A model generated the notes under the pieces. The model was not told where the DNA came from and ran no database searches. It saw nothing but the letters and a program-made list of their open reading frames with translations. 64,000 bases of DNA from Nitrospira sp. (lineage in GTDB: Bacteria; Nitrospirota; Nitrospiria; Nitrospirales; Nitrospiraceae): the NCBI GenBank assembly GCA_022226935.1, contig CP092081.1, positions 3,212,737 through 3,276,736 of the forward strand, read 5' to 3'. A program made the translations under genes and the position numbers. Every line of letters starts with the position of its first letter. Position 1 is the stretch's first letter. Shown here piece by piece: positions 7,247-16,202 of the stretch.

Positions 7247-8422
7247 ATGAGTGTCCCTATGCAGCCATCACCGCAGTCCGGTCCTCGGGATTGGTCTGAT
7301 CGTCAAGAAGTGTCTTCCGCGATAGGGCGGAAGGCGGGCACGGGGCGCCAGTTACCGCCGACACAGGACCCCCAGGAAGCGCTGGAGTTTTGCCGGGCCT
7401 TGGCCTCGGCCATGGAATTGACCGCTACTGCCGAAGACCATCGCCAGTCACCGGCATTGGTTGCCGCCATCCTTGGTCCACGCGCCGCGTCGGTGCCTCC
7501 GCCGATGTTGTCGATCGTCATTCCCGTCTTTAATGAAGAAGAGAACTTACAGACGCTCCATACCCGTCTCACCCGGACGCTTACCGAACAGGGGCTGGAT
7601 TATGAGATTGTCTTCGTTGATGACGGCAGTCACGACCAGAGTCCGGAGATTTTGCGGCGTCTCGAGGCGGAGGATCACCGAGTCGTGGTGGTGGAGTTCG
7701 CCAGAAACTTCGGTCACCAAGTCGCCATCAGCGCAGGGTTGGAGCATAGCCGCGGGCGTGTCGTCAGTATCATGGACGCCGATTTGCAGGATCCTCCCGA
7801 AGTCCTGCATACCTTTTTAGCCAAGTGGCAGGAAGGGTGGGAAGTGGTCTATGCCGTGCGAACCGAGCGGAAGGAATGGTGGGGAAAACGGTTGGCGTAC
7901 GCGGGGTTCTACCGGTTGCTGCAACGGGTGGCCAACATCGAGATTCCGCTGGATGCCGGAGATTTTTGCGTGATGGACCGGAAAGTGGTCGATCTGCTCG
8001 TCCGCATGCCTGAACGGAATCGATTTGTCCGGGGCATCCGCAGCTGGGTCGGATTTAAGCAAGTCGGTGTGCCTTATGAGCGTCAGGCGCGCCATGCCGG
8101 CACTCCCAAGTACACGCTTCGGAAACTGATCTATCTGGCGCTCGATGGTCTGGTCTCATTCAGCCACATGCCGCTGCGCATCATCACGCTGCTGGGCTTT
8201 ACCGTTTCGCTGCTGTCCTTCCTGGTGGCGCTGTTTTATGTCGTCAAGAAACTCACCATCGGCGTCGGGGTGGCCGGATTCACCACGCTGGTCGTGTCGA
8301 TTTTCTTCCTTGCAGGCATTCAGCTCATGACGATCGGCGTCATCGGGGAATACATCGGACGCATCTCCGATGAAGTCAAACACCGTCCGCTGTATGTCGC
8401 TCGCCGTGTGACCAGGAGATAA
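7247..8422 (+). CDS. Family 2 glycosyltransferase, polyprenyl-phosphate hexosyltransferase type (GtrB/DPM-like)
   Basis: This 391-residue protein has its GT2 core from residue 87 (MLSIVIPVFNEEEN), with FVDDGSHD and the MDADLQDPPE metal/nucleotide motif. It ends with two membrane helices near residues 310-375, as in GtrB and ArnC enzymes that load a sugar onto undecaprenyl phosphate at the inner membrane. Residues 1-86 form a poorly conserved N-terminal extension. An internal ATG at 7505 marks the core but has no ribosome site, while the ATG at 7247 has only a weak one. It is the first gene of a glycan block after a 193-base gap. The sugar cannot be told from sequence. Confidence 0.85.
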   Translation: MSVPMQPSPQSGPRDWSDRQEVSSAIGRKAGTGRQLPPTQDPQEALEFCRALASAMELTATAEDHRQSPALVAAILGPRAASVPPPMLSIVIPVFNEEENLQTLHTRLTRTLTEQGLDYEIVFVDDGSHDQSPEILRRLEAEDHRVVVVEFARNFGHQVAISAGLEHSRGRVVSIMDADLQDPPEVLHTFLAKWQEGWEVVYAVRTERKEWWGKRLAYAGFYRLLQRVANIEIPLDAGDFCVMDRKVVDLLVRMPERNRFVRGIRSWVGFKQVGVPYERQARHAGTPKYTLRKLIYLALDGLVSFSHMPLRIITLLGFTVSLLSFLVALFYVVKKLTIGVGVAGFTTLVVSIFFLAGIQLMTIGVIGEYIGRISDEVKHRPLYVARRVTRR

Positions 8423-8427
8423 TCGCC

Positions 8428-9651
8428 ATTCGCATTCTTATGTTCGATAACGAGTTCCCTCCCCTGGGGGGCGGCACCGGCGTCGTGAATCTGCACCTGC
8501 TGGAAGAGATGGCCTTGCGGCCTGATGTCACGGTGGATCTCGTCACGTCCTCGCGCACCAGGGCCCGCTACGAAACCGAAGCGTTTGCCGATCGCATCAC
8601 GATCTACAAAGTGCCGGTCGACAATCGTAATATCCACCATGCCACCAATCGTGAGTTGTTGCGGTATAGTTGGCGGGGACTATGTCTCGCCCGGCAGTTG
8701 GTGTCAAAACATCGGTATGATGTGAGCTTCGCCTTCGCCGGAGTGCCGGCCGGTGCCATCAGTTACCTGCTCCGCCTCACGCATGGACTGCCGTACGTCT
8801 TGTCGTTACAGGGGCCTGATGTGCCGGGTTTCGAGGCGCGGTACAACTATCTCTACCCGGTGCTGACGCCGTTCATCACCAGGATCTGGCGTCAAGCGGG
8901 GGTGGTGACAGCCATCAGCGCGGAACAGGTGGCATTGGCGCATCAAACCATGCCGGATTTGCCACTGGTCACGATTCCCAACGGGGTCGATACGCATTCG
9001 TTCGTGCCGGCCGCGAATACTCCGGGACGGCCGTTCACCCTGATCTGCGTCGCGCGCCTGATTGAGCGCAAAGGGCAACACCATCTGTTGCAGGCCTTCG
9101 CCAAATTGCGAGCAGCGAACCATGAACCGATGTCGCTGATCTTTGTCGGGACCGGTGATGCAGAACCGCACTTGCGAGAATTGGCGGCGGAGTTACAGGT
9201 GGCTGAGGCGGTGTCGTTCAAGGGCTTTGTGCCACGGGAACACATGCCGTGTGTCTATCACGAGGCCGATGTATTCGTGTTGCCGTCTCAGCATGAAGGT
9301 ATGTCGATCGCGCTCCTGGAAGCCATGGCCTCTGGATTGCCGGTGATCGTGACGGATACGGGAGGCACTACAGAATTGGTCGCGCAGGGCGCCAACGGTG
9401 AGATCGTGCCATGGGCGGATGTCCTGATGCTGACGGCCGCGTTGCAGCGCCTGCTGAAAGATGGTGAGCATCGGAGGCGCATGGGGGAAGAGAGTCGCCG
9501 TCGTGCGCTTGCATTCGGATGGCCGGCGCTCGCGGCCCGCTATCTGGAGTTGTGCGCGAAGGTCGCGGTCCCGTCGGTTGAAAGCCGAGCCGAGGAACCT
9601 CGCGGTTCGGGAAAAATCGCCCGCGATTTGACCCGGGAGCCGCGCGTATGA
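8428..9651 (+). CDS. Family 4 glycosyltransferase with probable ATT start codon
   Basis: This 407-residue GT-B enzyme starts IRILMFDNEFPPLGGGTG, with the C-terminal signature HEGMSIALLEAMASGLPVIV near residue 290, where the EX7E pair contacts the sugar nucleotide. I chose ATT 8428 because AGGAG (8414-8418) lies nine bases before it and because it restores the first beta strand of the Rossmann fold. The first ATG (8440) is 21 bases from that ribosome site and would remove it. A stop (8420-8422) lies just upstream, so no earlier start is possible. The end overlaps the next ATG (ATGA). It likely adds a sugar to a lipid-linked surface glycan in the cytoplasm. Confidence 0.85.
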   Translation: MRILMFDNEFPPLGGGTGVVNLHLLEEMALRPDVTVDLVTSSRTRARYETEAFADRITIYKVPVDNRNIHHATNRELLRYSWRGLCLARQLVSKHRYDVSFAFAGVPAGAISYLLRLTHGLPYVLSLQGPDVPGFEARYNYLYPVLTPFITRIWRQAGVVTAISAEQVALAHQTMPDLPLVTIPNGVDTHSFVPAANTPGRPFTLICVARLIERKGQHHLLQAFAKLRAANHEPMSLIFVGTGDAEPHLRELAAELQVAEAVSFKGFVPREHMPCVYHEADVFVLPSQHEGMSIALLEAMASGLPVIVTDTGGTTELVAQGANGEIVPWADVLMLTAALQRLLKDGEHRRRMGEESRRRALAFGWPALAARYLELCAKVAVPSVESRAEEPRGSGKIARDLTREPRV

Positions 9652-10757
9652 GGAAGTTGCCGCAGGTCTGTATTCTGACCAGCCAGTATTTTGATTGGGG
9701 GATTTATGGCGGCTTCGGCAGCATGTCGCGGAAGCTGGCCGAAAGCCTGGTGTGTGCCGGCCATCGGGTCAGCGTGATCGTGCCCGGGCGCCAGGGCCAA
9801 CAGCCCACCGAAACTATCGGCGGGGTGGAGATCCGCAGTTTCTCGCCGCGGAATGTCATGGATGCCTGCCGTCTCATTCGCGCATCGAGCGCGGATATTT
9901 TTCATTCGCAGGACCCGACGGTTCTCACCTACCTGGCGCAACGTATTCACCCGCGCCGTGCGCACCTGGTGACCAGCCGGGATCCGCGGGAACTGAGCGA
10001 CTGGTGGGTGGAATTTCTGTATGCCACTCCGATGCGCCGCCTGCTGACGCCGCTCAACTACTTTACAGAATCAGGGTTTCTCGTCAGGCAAGCGGTGCGG
10101 CGAGCTGATGCGGTGTATTGCCCGGCCCATTTTCTCAAAGAGAAGGTCAAACGCCTCTATGGGCTCAAGCAGTTGCCGACGCTGCTCCCCAATCTCATAG
10201 ACGTGCCTTCGGCGCTTCCTCAGAAAAGTGCCCGGCCGACGATCACCTTTGTCGCCCGTTGGGACAAACGCAAGCGTCCCTGGCTGTTTTTAGAATTGGC
10301 TGCACAGTTTCCTGACTATCGGTTCGTGGCCGTGGGCAAAGGGAGCGCCTCCGCCGAAACCGGCTTTGACGCCGAGTTGCGGCAGCGATTTCGCGACGTG
10401 TCCAACCTCGAAATGCCGGGGTTGATCAATCGGTTTCGCGAGCCGGAACGGATGCACCAGCTGCTGTCCGATACGTGGATCTTTGTGAGCACGGCGGTGC
10501 GCGAAGGTCTCCCATTAACCTTTCTAGAAGCGGCGGCGTATGGGTGTCCGATCATCAGCCGGGTTGATCCCGATCAATTCGCGACGCGGTTTGGCAAGCA
10601 AGTGCACGACGATGACTATGCCGCCGCGATTCGAAGTCTCCTCGCCGAGGCGCCGCTGGAAAAGGGGCGCGCCGCCTATCACTATGTGCGGGAGACCTAT
10701 GAAACTTCCAGAGCCCTGATCGCCCATCAAGACCAGTACAGGCGATTTGCGGCATAG
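9648..10757 (+). CDS. Family 4 glycosyltransferase
   Basis: This 369-residue GT-B glycosyltransferase has an N-terminal acceptor domain with a Gly-rich loop (YGGFGSMSRKLAESL). The donor domain begins near residue 200 (PTITFVARWDKRKRPWLF) and carries VREGLPLTFLEAAAYGCPII near residue 285, the EX7E region. The ATG overlaps the stop of the preceding glycosyltransferase, so both are made from one message. It probably adds the next sugar of the same glycan. Donor and linkage cannot be read from the sequence. Confidence 0.85.
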   Translation: MRKLPQVCILTSQYFDWGIYGGFGSMSRKLAESLVCAGHRVSVIVPGRQGQQPTETIGGVEIRSFSPRNVMDACRLIRASSADIFHSQDPTVLTYLAQRIHPRRAHLVTSRDPRELSDWWVEFLYATPMRRLLTPLNYFTESGFLVRQAVRRADAVYCPAHFLKEKVKRLYGLKQLPTLLPNLIDVPSALPQKSARPTITFVARWDKRKRPWLFLELAAQFPDYRFVAVGKGSASAETGFDAELRQRFRDVSNLEMPGLINRFREPERMHQLLSDTWIFVSTAVREGLPLTFLEAAAYGCPIISRVDPDQFATRFGKQVHDDDYAAAIRSLLAEAPLEKGRAAYHYVRETYETSRALIAHQDQYRRFAA

Positions 10758-10818
10758 GTTGATGTGAGGAATGCGCACACCGGCTGTGGAATAGTGGAGC
10801 GTTCGATGCTGAAGCGTC

Positions 10819-12363
10819 ATGTCGGCGAAAGCGGTTTCTAAAGGGATTCTCTCCGTCGGTGGATGGTCGATGGCCAAATTGGCGACGTCTGCTGTCGTCC
10901 TGCCCGTTCTCGCGCGATTCCTTGGCATAGAAGGCTATGGTCAATATGCCTATTACCTGGCGGTGCTTCTGCTCGCCTCGCAACTTGCGAACGTGGGGAT
11001 GATGCAAACGATGACCAGGCGCATCGCAGGGCGGCCCGAGGATGGACCATGGTGCCGGGCAGTGGCTCGGTCCGGCGCGCTCATCAATGGTGCCGGAGTG
11101 GTCGCGGTTGGAATTGCGGCGGGCCTGCTGATCTGGGGGACGGCTTCGCATGACACGGCTGCGGCGTCGATGGCATTGGTCGTGGTAGGCGTACTCGTGT
11201 TTGATCAGGTGTGGTTTTATGCTCGCGGCGTGTTGCACGGATTTCGACACGAGGAACGTGCAGCGGTGCCGGGCATCATCGGCGTGTTTATGGCGGGAAG
11301 CTTCGGGATTCTTGCGGCAATCACGGGCATGGGCGTGGTCGGGGTGTTTGGAGGGCTGCTGGTAGCGGACATCTTTGTGGCAGTGGCCTGTCTGCGAGCG
11401 GTGACATCGGCGCTCAATGGACTTGGCTATCCGACCTCCGAAGACTTCTCGACGTTGTCGACCGGCGCCATGTTGCGATTCGGATTGTCCGCCATGACCT
11501 TTTCCGTGCTCAACATGGCGCTTTGCTCGCTGGATATCATCCTGGTTCGCCATTTGGCGGGAGAAGCTCAGGCGGGCCTCTACGCTGCGGCGGTGCAGTG
11601 GTCTCAATTCGTCTGGTTCATTCCCATTGCCGTCGAAGGGGTGATGCTGCAAGCGACGGCCAGGCTGTGGGCTGAAGAACGGGTAGAGGCTGTCACCAAC
11701 CTGGTGAGTCGTCTCGTACGTTATGTCATGCTGGGCACGATCTTCTTGCTGATCGTGGTGTTTGTGTTGGGGGATCGGATCATCACCGTGTACTTTGGCC
11801 CTCAATTTTCAGAGGCTGTTGTAGGATTGCGCCTGCTGGTGCCCGGCGCCCTCTGTTATGCCTTGGCCCGTGTGCTGTGGCCGGTGATCCAAGCGGATGG
11901 TCAGGGTATGTCTTTGATTCGGGTTATGCTGGCGACGGTCATGGTGGACGCCGCACTGTGCGCGATGCTGATTCCCGTTGGTGGCGCAGCCGGCGCCGCT
12001 TGCGCGACGTCCCTCTCGTTTGCGCTGGTGGCAGGCGGCTATGCCTGGATCTTACGGCGCCGGCAGGTCGGCATCTTCGAAGGGCTGGCACTCTCGCGCG
12101 TGGTGGTGCTCGTGGGTATCACGGGTGTCGTCATGGCCGGTCTCTCCGCGCTCGTCTCCACACCGCTGCTTTCTGTTCTAGTAGGAGTGGCCGTCGGAGC
12201 GGTGCTCTATTGGGCGGGCGTGTTCAGCCTGGGAATTGTGCAGGTGCACGAATTGGAATCGCTCGTGCAGAGTCTGCCGGGCACCTTTCGCCAGGCGGGC
12301 GAAACGGTTTTTCGAGCGGTGGCGCCGCTGCTATTGCGGTTGAAAGCCGCGGCATCCAACTAG
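10819..12363 (+). CDS. Wzx-type oligosaccharide flippase (polysaccharide transporter family)
   Basis: This 514-residue membrane protein has about 12-14 hydrophobic helices and an N-terminus SKGILSVGGWSMAKLATSAV typical of the MATE-like polysaccharide transporter superfamily. FLGIEGYGQYAYYLAVLLLA follows. It would flip the undecaprenyl-linked oligosaccharide made by the surrounding glycosyltransferases to the periplasm. The stop at 12361-12363 contains the first bases of the ribosome site for the next gene. A Wzy polymerase is not obvious nearby, unless the GT39-like protein at 14653 acts at a late step. Confidence 0.85.
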   Translation: MSAKAVSKGILSVGGWSMAKLATSAVVLPVLARFLGIEGYGQYAYYLAVLLLASQLANVGMMQTMTRRIAGRPEDGPWCRAVARSGALINGAGVVAVGIAAGLLIWGTASHDTAAASMALVVVGVLVFDQVWFYARGVLHGFRHEERAAVPGIIGVFMAGSFGILAAITGMGVVGVFGGLLVADIFVAVACLRAVTSALNGLGYPTSEDFSTLSTGAMLRFGLSAMTFSVLNMALCSLDIILVRHLAGEAQAGLYAAAVQWSQFVWFIPIAVEGVMLQATARLWAEERVEAVTNLVSRLVRYVMLGTIFLLIVVFVLGDRIITVYFGPQFSEAVVGLRLLVPGALCYALARVLWPVIQADGQGMSLIRVMLATVMVDAALCAMLIPVGGAAGAACATSLSFALVAGGYAWILRRRQVGIFEGLALSRVVVLVGITGVVMAGLSALVSTPLLSVLVGVAVGAVLYWAGVFSLGIVQVHELESLVQSLPGTFRQAGETVFRAVAPLLLRLKAAASN

Positions 12364-12373
12364 GAGAGAAACG

Positions 12374-13240
12374 CTGAAGCTGTCGGCTGATCAGCACAAG
12401 ATCTCCGTGGTCATTCCCACTCTCGGGCGGGAGACCTTGGCGTTGTGCCAGGCGGCACTCGCGAAACAAACCAGACCACCGGATGAAGTCCTCGTCATCC
12501 TCGATCGAGACAGGCGTGGCGCGGCGTGGGCAAGAAATGAAGGCATTCGCCAAGCGACGGGGGACCTTATCGCGCTTGCAGACGATGACGGGATTCCGCC
12601 TCCTGATTGGTTGGAGCGATTGATGGGTGCGCTCGATCGCCATGATGCCGACGTCGCCGGTGGGACATTTCAAGAAACCGATCCGCTTTTGGATGCCATT
12701 CGTCGTCGCAACTCGGTTTCGACGGACGAACAACTCGACCGGGGAGGATTGGTCGGCAATACCGGAAATATTCTCTTTCGGCGGGAGTGCCTCATGCAAT
12801 GCGAGCGGGAAGACGGGTACGTCTTCAATCCGCTCTTCACCGGCGCAGGAGAGGACTGGGAGCTGATCTGGCGACTGCGCAAGCGAGGCGCGAAGATGGT
12901 GTACGTTCCCAATCCCGTGACCCACTTGCGCCGGGCGACAGGGCTGCAACATTTGCGACATGCTTTCCACCGAGGCGCGGCGATTGCGATGCTGTTCCGG
13001 GTCATGCGAGCGGATCCCGGCGGGGTTGTGCCTCAGGACAGCCTGTTGTGGGGCGAGGGTGGAAAGAAAACCAGGCCGCGCTGGCTGAAAGCTCTTTGCC
13101 TGAAAATCCTGGGGCCGTTCGAGTGGCATAAATTTCGTCGCAAACGGCATTTCTGGCTGTTTTGGCTCGGAGAAAAATGCCAAGCCGCCGGGTTTCTCTG
13201 GGAGATGTGTAAAAGGGGTGCCGACCGCTCAAGTTGGTAA
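12374..13240 (+). CDS. Family 2 glycosyltransferase with probable CTG start codon
   Basis: This 288-residue GT2 enzyme has the N-terminal strand HKISVVIPTLGRETLALCQ, ALADDDGIPPPDWLERL as the DxD region, and TGAGEDWELIWRLRKRG as the acceptor-site ED motif. The only in-frame start that includes the whole first strand is CTG 12374, preceded by AGGAG (12362-12366) at seven bases. GTG 12407 is in frame but would cut through the strand and has no ribosome site. I therefore call CTG, with GTG as fallback. It sits between the flippase and the LarA-like gene in the glycan block. Confidence 0.8.
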   Translation: MKLSADQHKISVVIPTLGRETLALCQAALAKQTRPPDEVLVILDRDRRGAAWARNEGIRQATGDLIALADDDGIPPPDWLERLMGALDRHDADVAGGTFQETDPLLDAIRRRNSVSTDEQLDRGGLVGNTGNILFRRECLMQCEREDGYVFNPLFTGAGEDWELIWRLRKRGAKMVYVPNPVTHLRRATGLQHLRHAFHRGAAIAMLFRVMRADPGGVVPQDSLLWGEGGKKTRPRWLKALCLKILGPFEWHKFRRKRHFWLFWLGEKCQAAGFLWEMCKRGADRSSW

Positions 13241-13291
13241 GAAGACGAAACCTACGGTGCGAGCAGTTTCTTCCCGGGTGGGTCGCAAAGT

Positions 13292-14626
13292 ATGAGTGAG
13301 CTGCAGTTGCGTACGAAAGCCTGGTTCGGCGATGAGCCCTTGTCGATCGATTTTCCGCCTGCGTGGAAAATTGTTAAAGTCGGACCTCAGGACGCTCCTG
13401 CATTAAGTGCCACCGCGATGCTGGACCGATTGCGCCACCCCATTGGTTCGCCACCACTCCGCGAGATCGCCAAGGGTAAAACCAAGTGCGTGATCATTGT
13501 CGATGATCTTACACGGCCGACTCCTGCGGCAGATCTGCTGCCCTCGATTCTTGCCGAAATCATGCAAGCGGGGATCGACGTACGCGCGGTCACCATTCTT
13601 CTGGCAGGCGGCACCCATCCGCCCGCTTCCACCCAAGACATGGCGAAGAAGGTGGGAGCCAACCTCTCTCCGGCCGTGCGAGTCATGGCACACGACAGCC
13701 GGGGAGACCTCGTGGATTTAGGCACGTCGCCCGCTGGGTTGCCGATTCGGATCAATCGCATGGTCATGGAGTGTGATCTGAAGATCGGGGTGGGGTGCAT
13801 CTATCCTCATCCGATAGCGGGGTTCTCGGGCGGCGCCAAAATTGTGCTCCCTGCCGTTTGCGGCGTGGAGACGACGAGGATGATGCACGACTACTTGCGC
13901 GGTTCGCGCACCCGCGGTGGGTCCATCCATACGGAGCTGCGGCAGGATATGATTGCGGTCGCCAGGAAAGCCGGTCTCGATTTTATTGCCAATGTCACGC
14001 TCAATCACCGTCGCGAAATCAGCGGCCTGTTTGCGGGCGATGTGGTCAAGGCCCATGAGGAAGGCGTTCGCGCAGCGCAGCGCATGTATGCCGCGCCGGT
14101 GGTGCCCGAGGCGGATATTGTCGTGGCGGATATGTATCCGTTCGATACGAGTTGGCAGTTCGCCCAAGATCGCGGCCTGTGGCCGATCGAATGCGCCGGG
14201 TCGAAAGCCTCCCGCGTGGTGATTGCCGCCTGTCCGCTGGGGCTGGGAACGCATGAATTGTTTCCGGTGGCGAGTCCGCTCTGGTCGCGCATTGCCCGGC
14301 GGCTCACGCACTTTCGGCCGGCCGATCTGGATCGGCCGTTCGAGAAGCTGCGAACGGCGGTACAGCTCATTCGTCAAAAGCAGCAGCAGATGATGGTCTT
14401 CTCACCCGGCTTACACCCGCGGGACTTGAAGGCGCTGTTCCCTCGCGCACAATGGTTCGGCGAGTGGCCGGCGTTGTGCGCAGCGTTACTCGCGCGTCAT
14501 GGGACGGGACCGGTGACGGTGGCCGTCTATCGTTGCGCGCCCTTTCTCATCCCGAGTGGAATGAAGCAGCCGGACGATCTCATGGTGAACAGCCCGTCTC
14601 CCGCGCGACTGCCCTCGGCTTCCTGA
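13292..14626 (+). CDS. larA: LarA-like (DUF2088) protein, nickel-pincer lactate racemase family
   Basis: This 444-residue protein has the LarA family motifs: DDLTRPTPAADLLPSI near residue 70, LLAGGTHPP near 108, and CIYPHPIAGFSGGAKIVLP near 170. The last contains the His and the Lys that holds the pyridinium nickel-pincer cofactor in LarA. LarA interconverts D- and L-lactate; many homologues in this family act on other alpha-hydroxy acids. No larB, larC or larE is in the window, so cofactor supply must come from elsewhere. Its position among glycosyltransferases hints at making a hydroxy-acid substituent, which is inference. Family assignment is strong; substrate is open. Confidence 0.78.
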   Translation: MSELQLRTKAWFGDEPLSIDFPPAWKIVKVGPQDAPALSATAMLDRLRHPIGSPPLREIAKGKTKCVIIVDDLTRPTPAADLLPSILAEIMQAGIDVRAVTILLAGGTHPPASTQDMAKKVGANLSPAVRVMAHDSRGDLVDLGTSPAGLPIRINRMVMECDLKIGVGCIYPHPIAGFSGGAKIVLPAVCGVETTRMMHDYLRGSRTRGGSIHTELRQDMIAVARKAGLDFIANVTLNHRREISGLFAGDVVKAHEEGVRAAQRMYAAPVVPEADIVVADMYPFDTSWQFAQDRGLWPIECAGSKASRVVIAACPLGLGTHELFPVASPLWSRIARRLTHFRPADLDRPFEKLRTAVQLIRQKQQQMMVFSPGLHPRDLKALFPRAQWFGEWPALCAALLARHGTGPVTVAVYRCAPFLIPSGMKQPDDLMVNSPSPARLPSAS

Positions 14627-14652
14627 GTCGAGAAATATCCCTTGGACATCTC

Positions 14653-16176
14653 ATGAGTTTTGGACGAATCGGCATTGGAATAGTCCTCATCGTATCGATG
14701 TTCGCGATGGGGCTCTTTGAATTGGAGACGACGCCCTCGCTGTGGTGGGATGAAGGGTGGACCCTCTGCGTGGCGCGGCAGTGGGTGGAAACCGGCCACT
14801 ACGGCTGTGTGCTGAGCGGGGAACCCGCTCCACCGATTCTTGCCGGGCATTTTCCCGTGGTGGCCTCGATTGCAGCGGGCTTCCGTCTGTTCGGTGTCGG
14901 CGTGTGGCAGGCGAGACTCGTGGAACTGCTCTATGCCTTCGGCGCGCTGGCCCTCGTCTATTACCTCACGTCGAAATTGTATACCCATGATGTCGCGCTT
15001 GGAACTCTGGCGCTGCTGCTCTTCTTTCCGGCTAATTGGCACATGCATCCGCTCATCATGGGACGACAGGTCTTGGGAGAGATGCCAATGGTATTTTTCT
15101 TCCTGGCCGGGGCAGTCTGCCTCTTGCAGGTCCAGCGACACCCGGTTTGGCTGGGTGGGGCCATCGCTTGTTGGGGAGTCGCCCTCATGACGAAGGCACA
15201 GATTCGTCCGTTCTTGACGCTCGCGTTGGTCGTCCCCGGCGCATTCGCTCTTTTGCGGGGAGAGCGGCGGATCGCGGCGCTGCTGGCGGGAAGTGTCGCC
15301 GGCGCCTGGACGGTCTACTACCTGTTGAACGAAGTGCGGCGCATGCTGCTGGAGGGCCACACGTTACCCAATCCACCGATGCCTGGCCTGCTCCAAGCGT
15401 CCGCACTTGTGTTGGCCCCGACCGTTCGGATCAATGCGCTTCTCTTCACGCTCCAGTTCTGCGTGCCGACGCTCTGCGGATTGGCGTATGCGGTATGGAC
15501 GGCGTTCTCTCAGTGGCGCAGCCGCATTCCGTATGCGCTGCCGGATGCCATCCGCGTTCTGCTGCTGACATTCTCTTTCAGCTGGTTCGGATGGTTTGTC
15601 CTGCTCTCGCTCGGCGGATCGCGGTACGCGTTTCCCATGTGGTTCGTTTCGACACCGTTTTTCTTGGCGCTGTTGCACGATTGGAGTCGGGAGTACCTTG
15701 TGAGAGCTGTGGGCACTGCGCGTTCGTCCGGTCTGCGTGCCAGGGACGGCGGCCTTGGCCAATTCAAACGGATCGCAGTAGTCTTCCTGGTCATACTGTC
15801 CATGGGAATGACCCTGCAAGCACGCTATGCGTTTAGAGGGCGGGAAGACGGTCGCGTGCTCCAGGATGTCATAGCGTTTCTGCATCACCGCGTACCCCGC
15901 AATGCCATGATTGAGACCTATGAAAGCGAGCTCCTATTCTTGCTCGATCGGCGGTACCACTATCCGCCGGCGCAACTGAATGTGGACTTCCTTCCACAAA
16001 TGTGGAAGGAAGAGCGGCATCTGGTCTATGACGGACTCGCTGCCGACCCGGACTATCTGGTGGTGGGAGAATTCGGGCGTTCGGCCGGGATCTACCGCAG
16101 TCTGATCGAGGCCGGGCAGATGAGACTCATCCTCCAAGTCGGTCGTTATCAGGTGTATGAACGAGTGCGTTCCTAG
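14653..16176 (+). CDS. GT39/ArnT-like membrane glycosyltransferase
   Basis: This 507-residue polytopic protein has an N-terminal helix followed by ETTPSLWWDEGWTLCVARQW. This is the first periplasmic loop with the catalytic Asp-Glu seen in the protein mannosyltransferase/ArnT superfamily. About ten further helices follow and a soluble C-terminal domain occupies roughly residues 400-507. Such enzymes use polyprenyl-phosphate sugars at the outer face of the inner membrane, matching the GtrB-type enzyme at 7247. I chose ATG 14653; the frame stays open into the end of larA, but the upstream extension is not hydrophobic or conserved-looking. Confidence 0.8.
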   Translation: MSFGRIGIGIVLIVSMFAMGLFELETTPSLWWDEGWTLCVARQWVETGHYGCVLSGEPAPPILAGHFPVVASIAAGFRLFGVGVWQARLVELLYAFGALALVYYLTSKLYTHDVALGTLALLLFFPANWHMHPLIMGRQVLGEMPMVFFFLAGAVCLLQVQRHPVWLGGAIACWGVALMTKAQIRPFLTLALVVPGAFALLRGERRIAALLAGSVAGAWTVYYLLNEVRRMLLEGHTLPNPPMPGLLQASALVLAPTVRINALLFTLQFCVPTLCGLAYAVWTAFSQWRSRIPYALPDAIRVLLLTFSFSWFGWFVLLSLGGSRYAFPMWFVSTPFFLALLHDWSREYLVRAVGTARSSGLRARDGGLGQFKRIAVVFLVILSMGMTLQARYAFRGREDGRVLQDVIAFLHHRVPRNAMIETYESELLFLLDRRYHYPPAQLNVDFLPQMWKEERHLVYDGLAADPDYLVVGEFGRSAGIYRSLIEAGQMRLILQVGRYQVYERVRS

Positions 16177-16202
16177 TCTTAGGCCGTCGGGAGTCTGACC
16201 CC

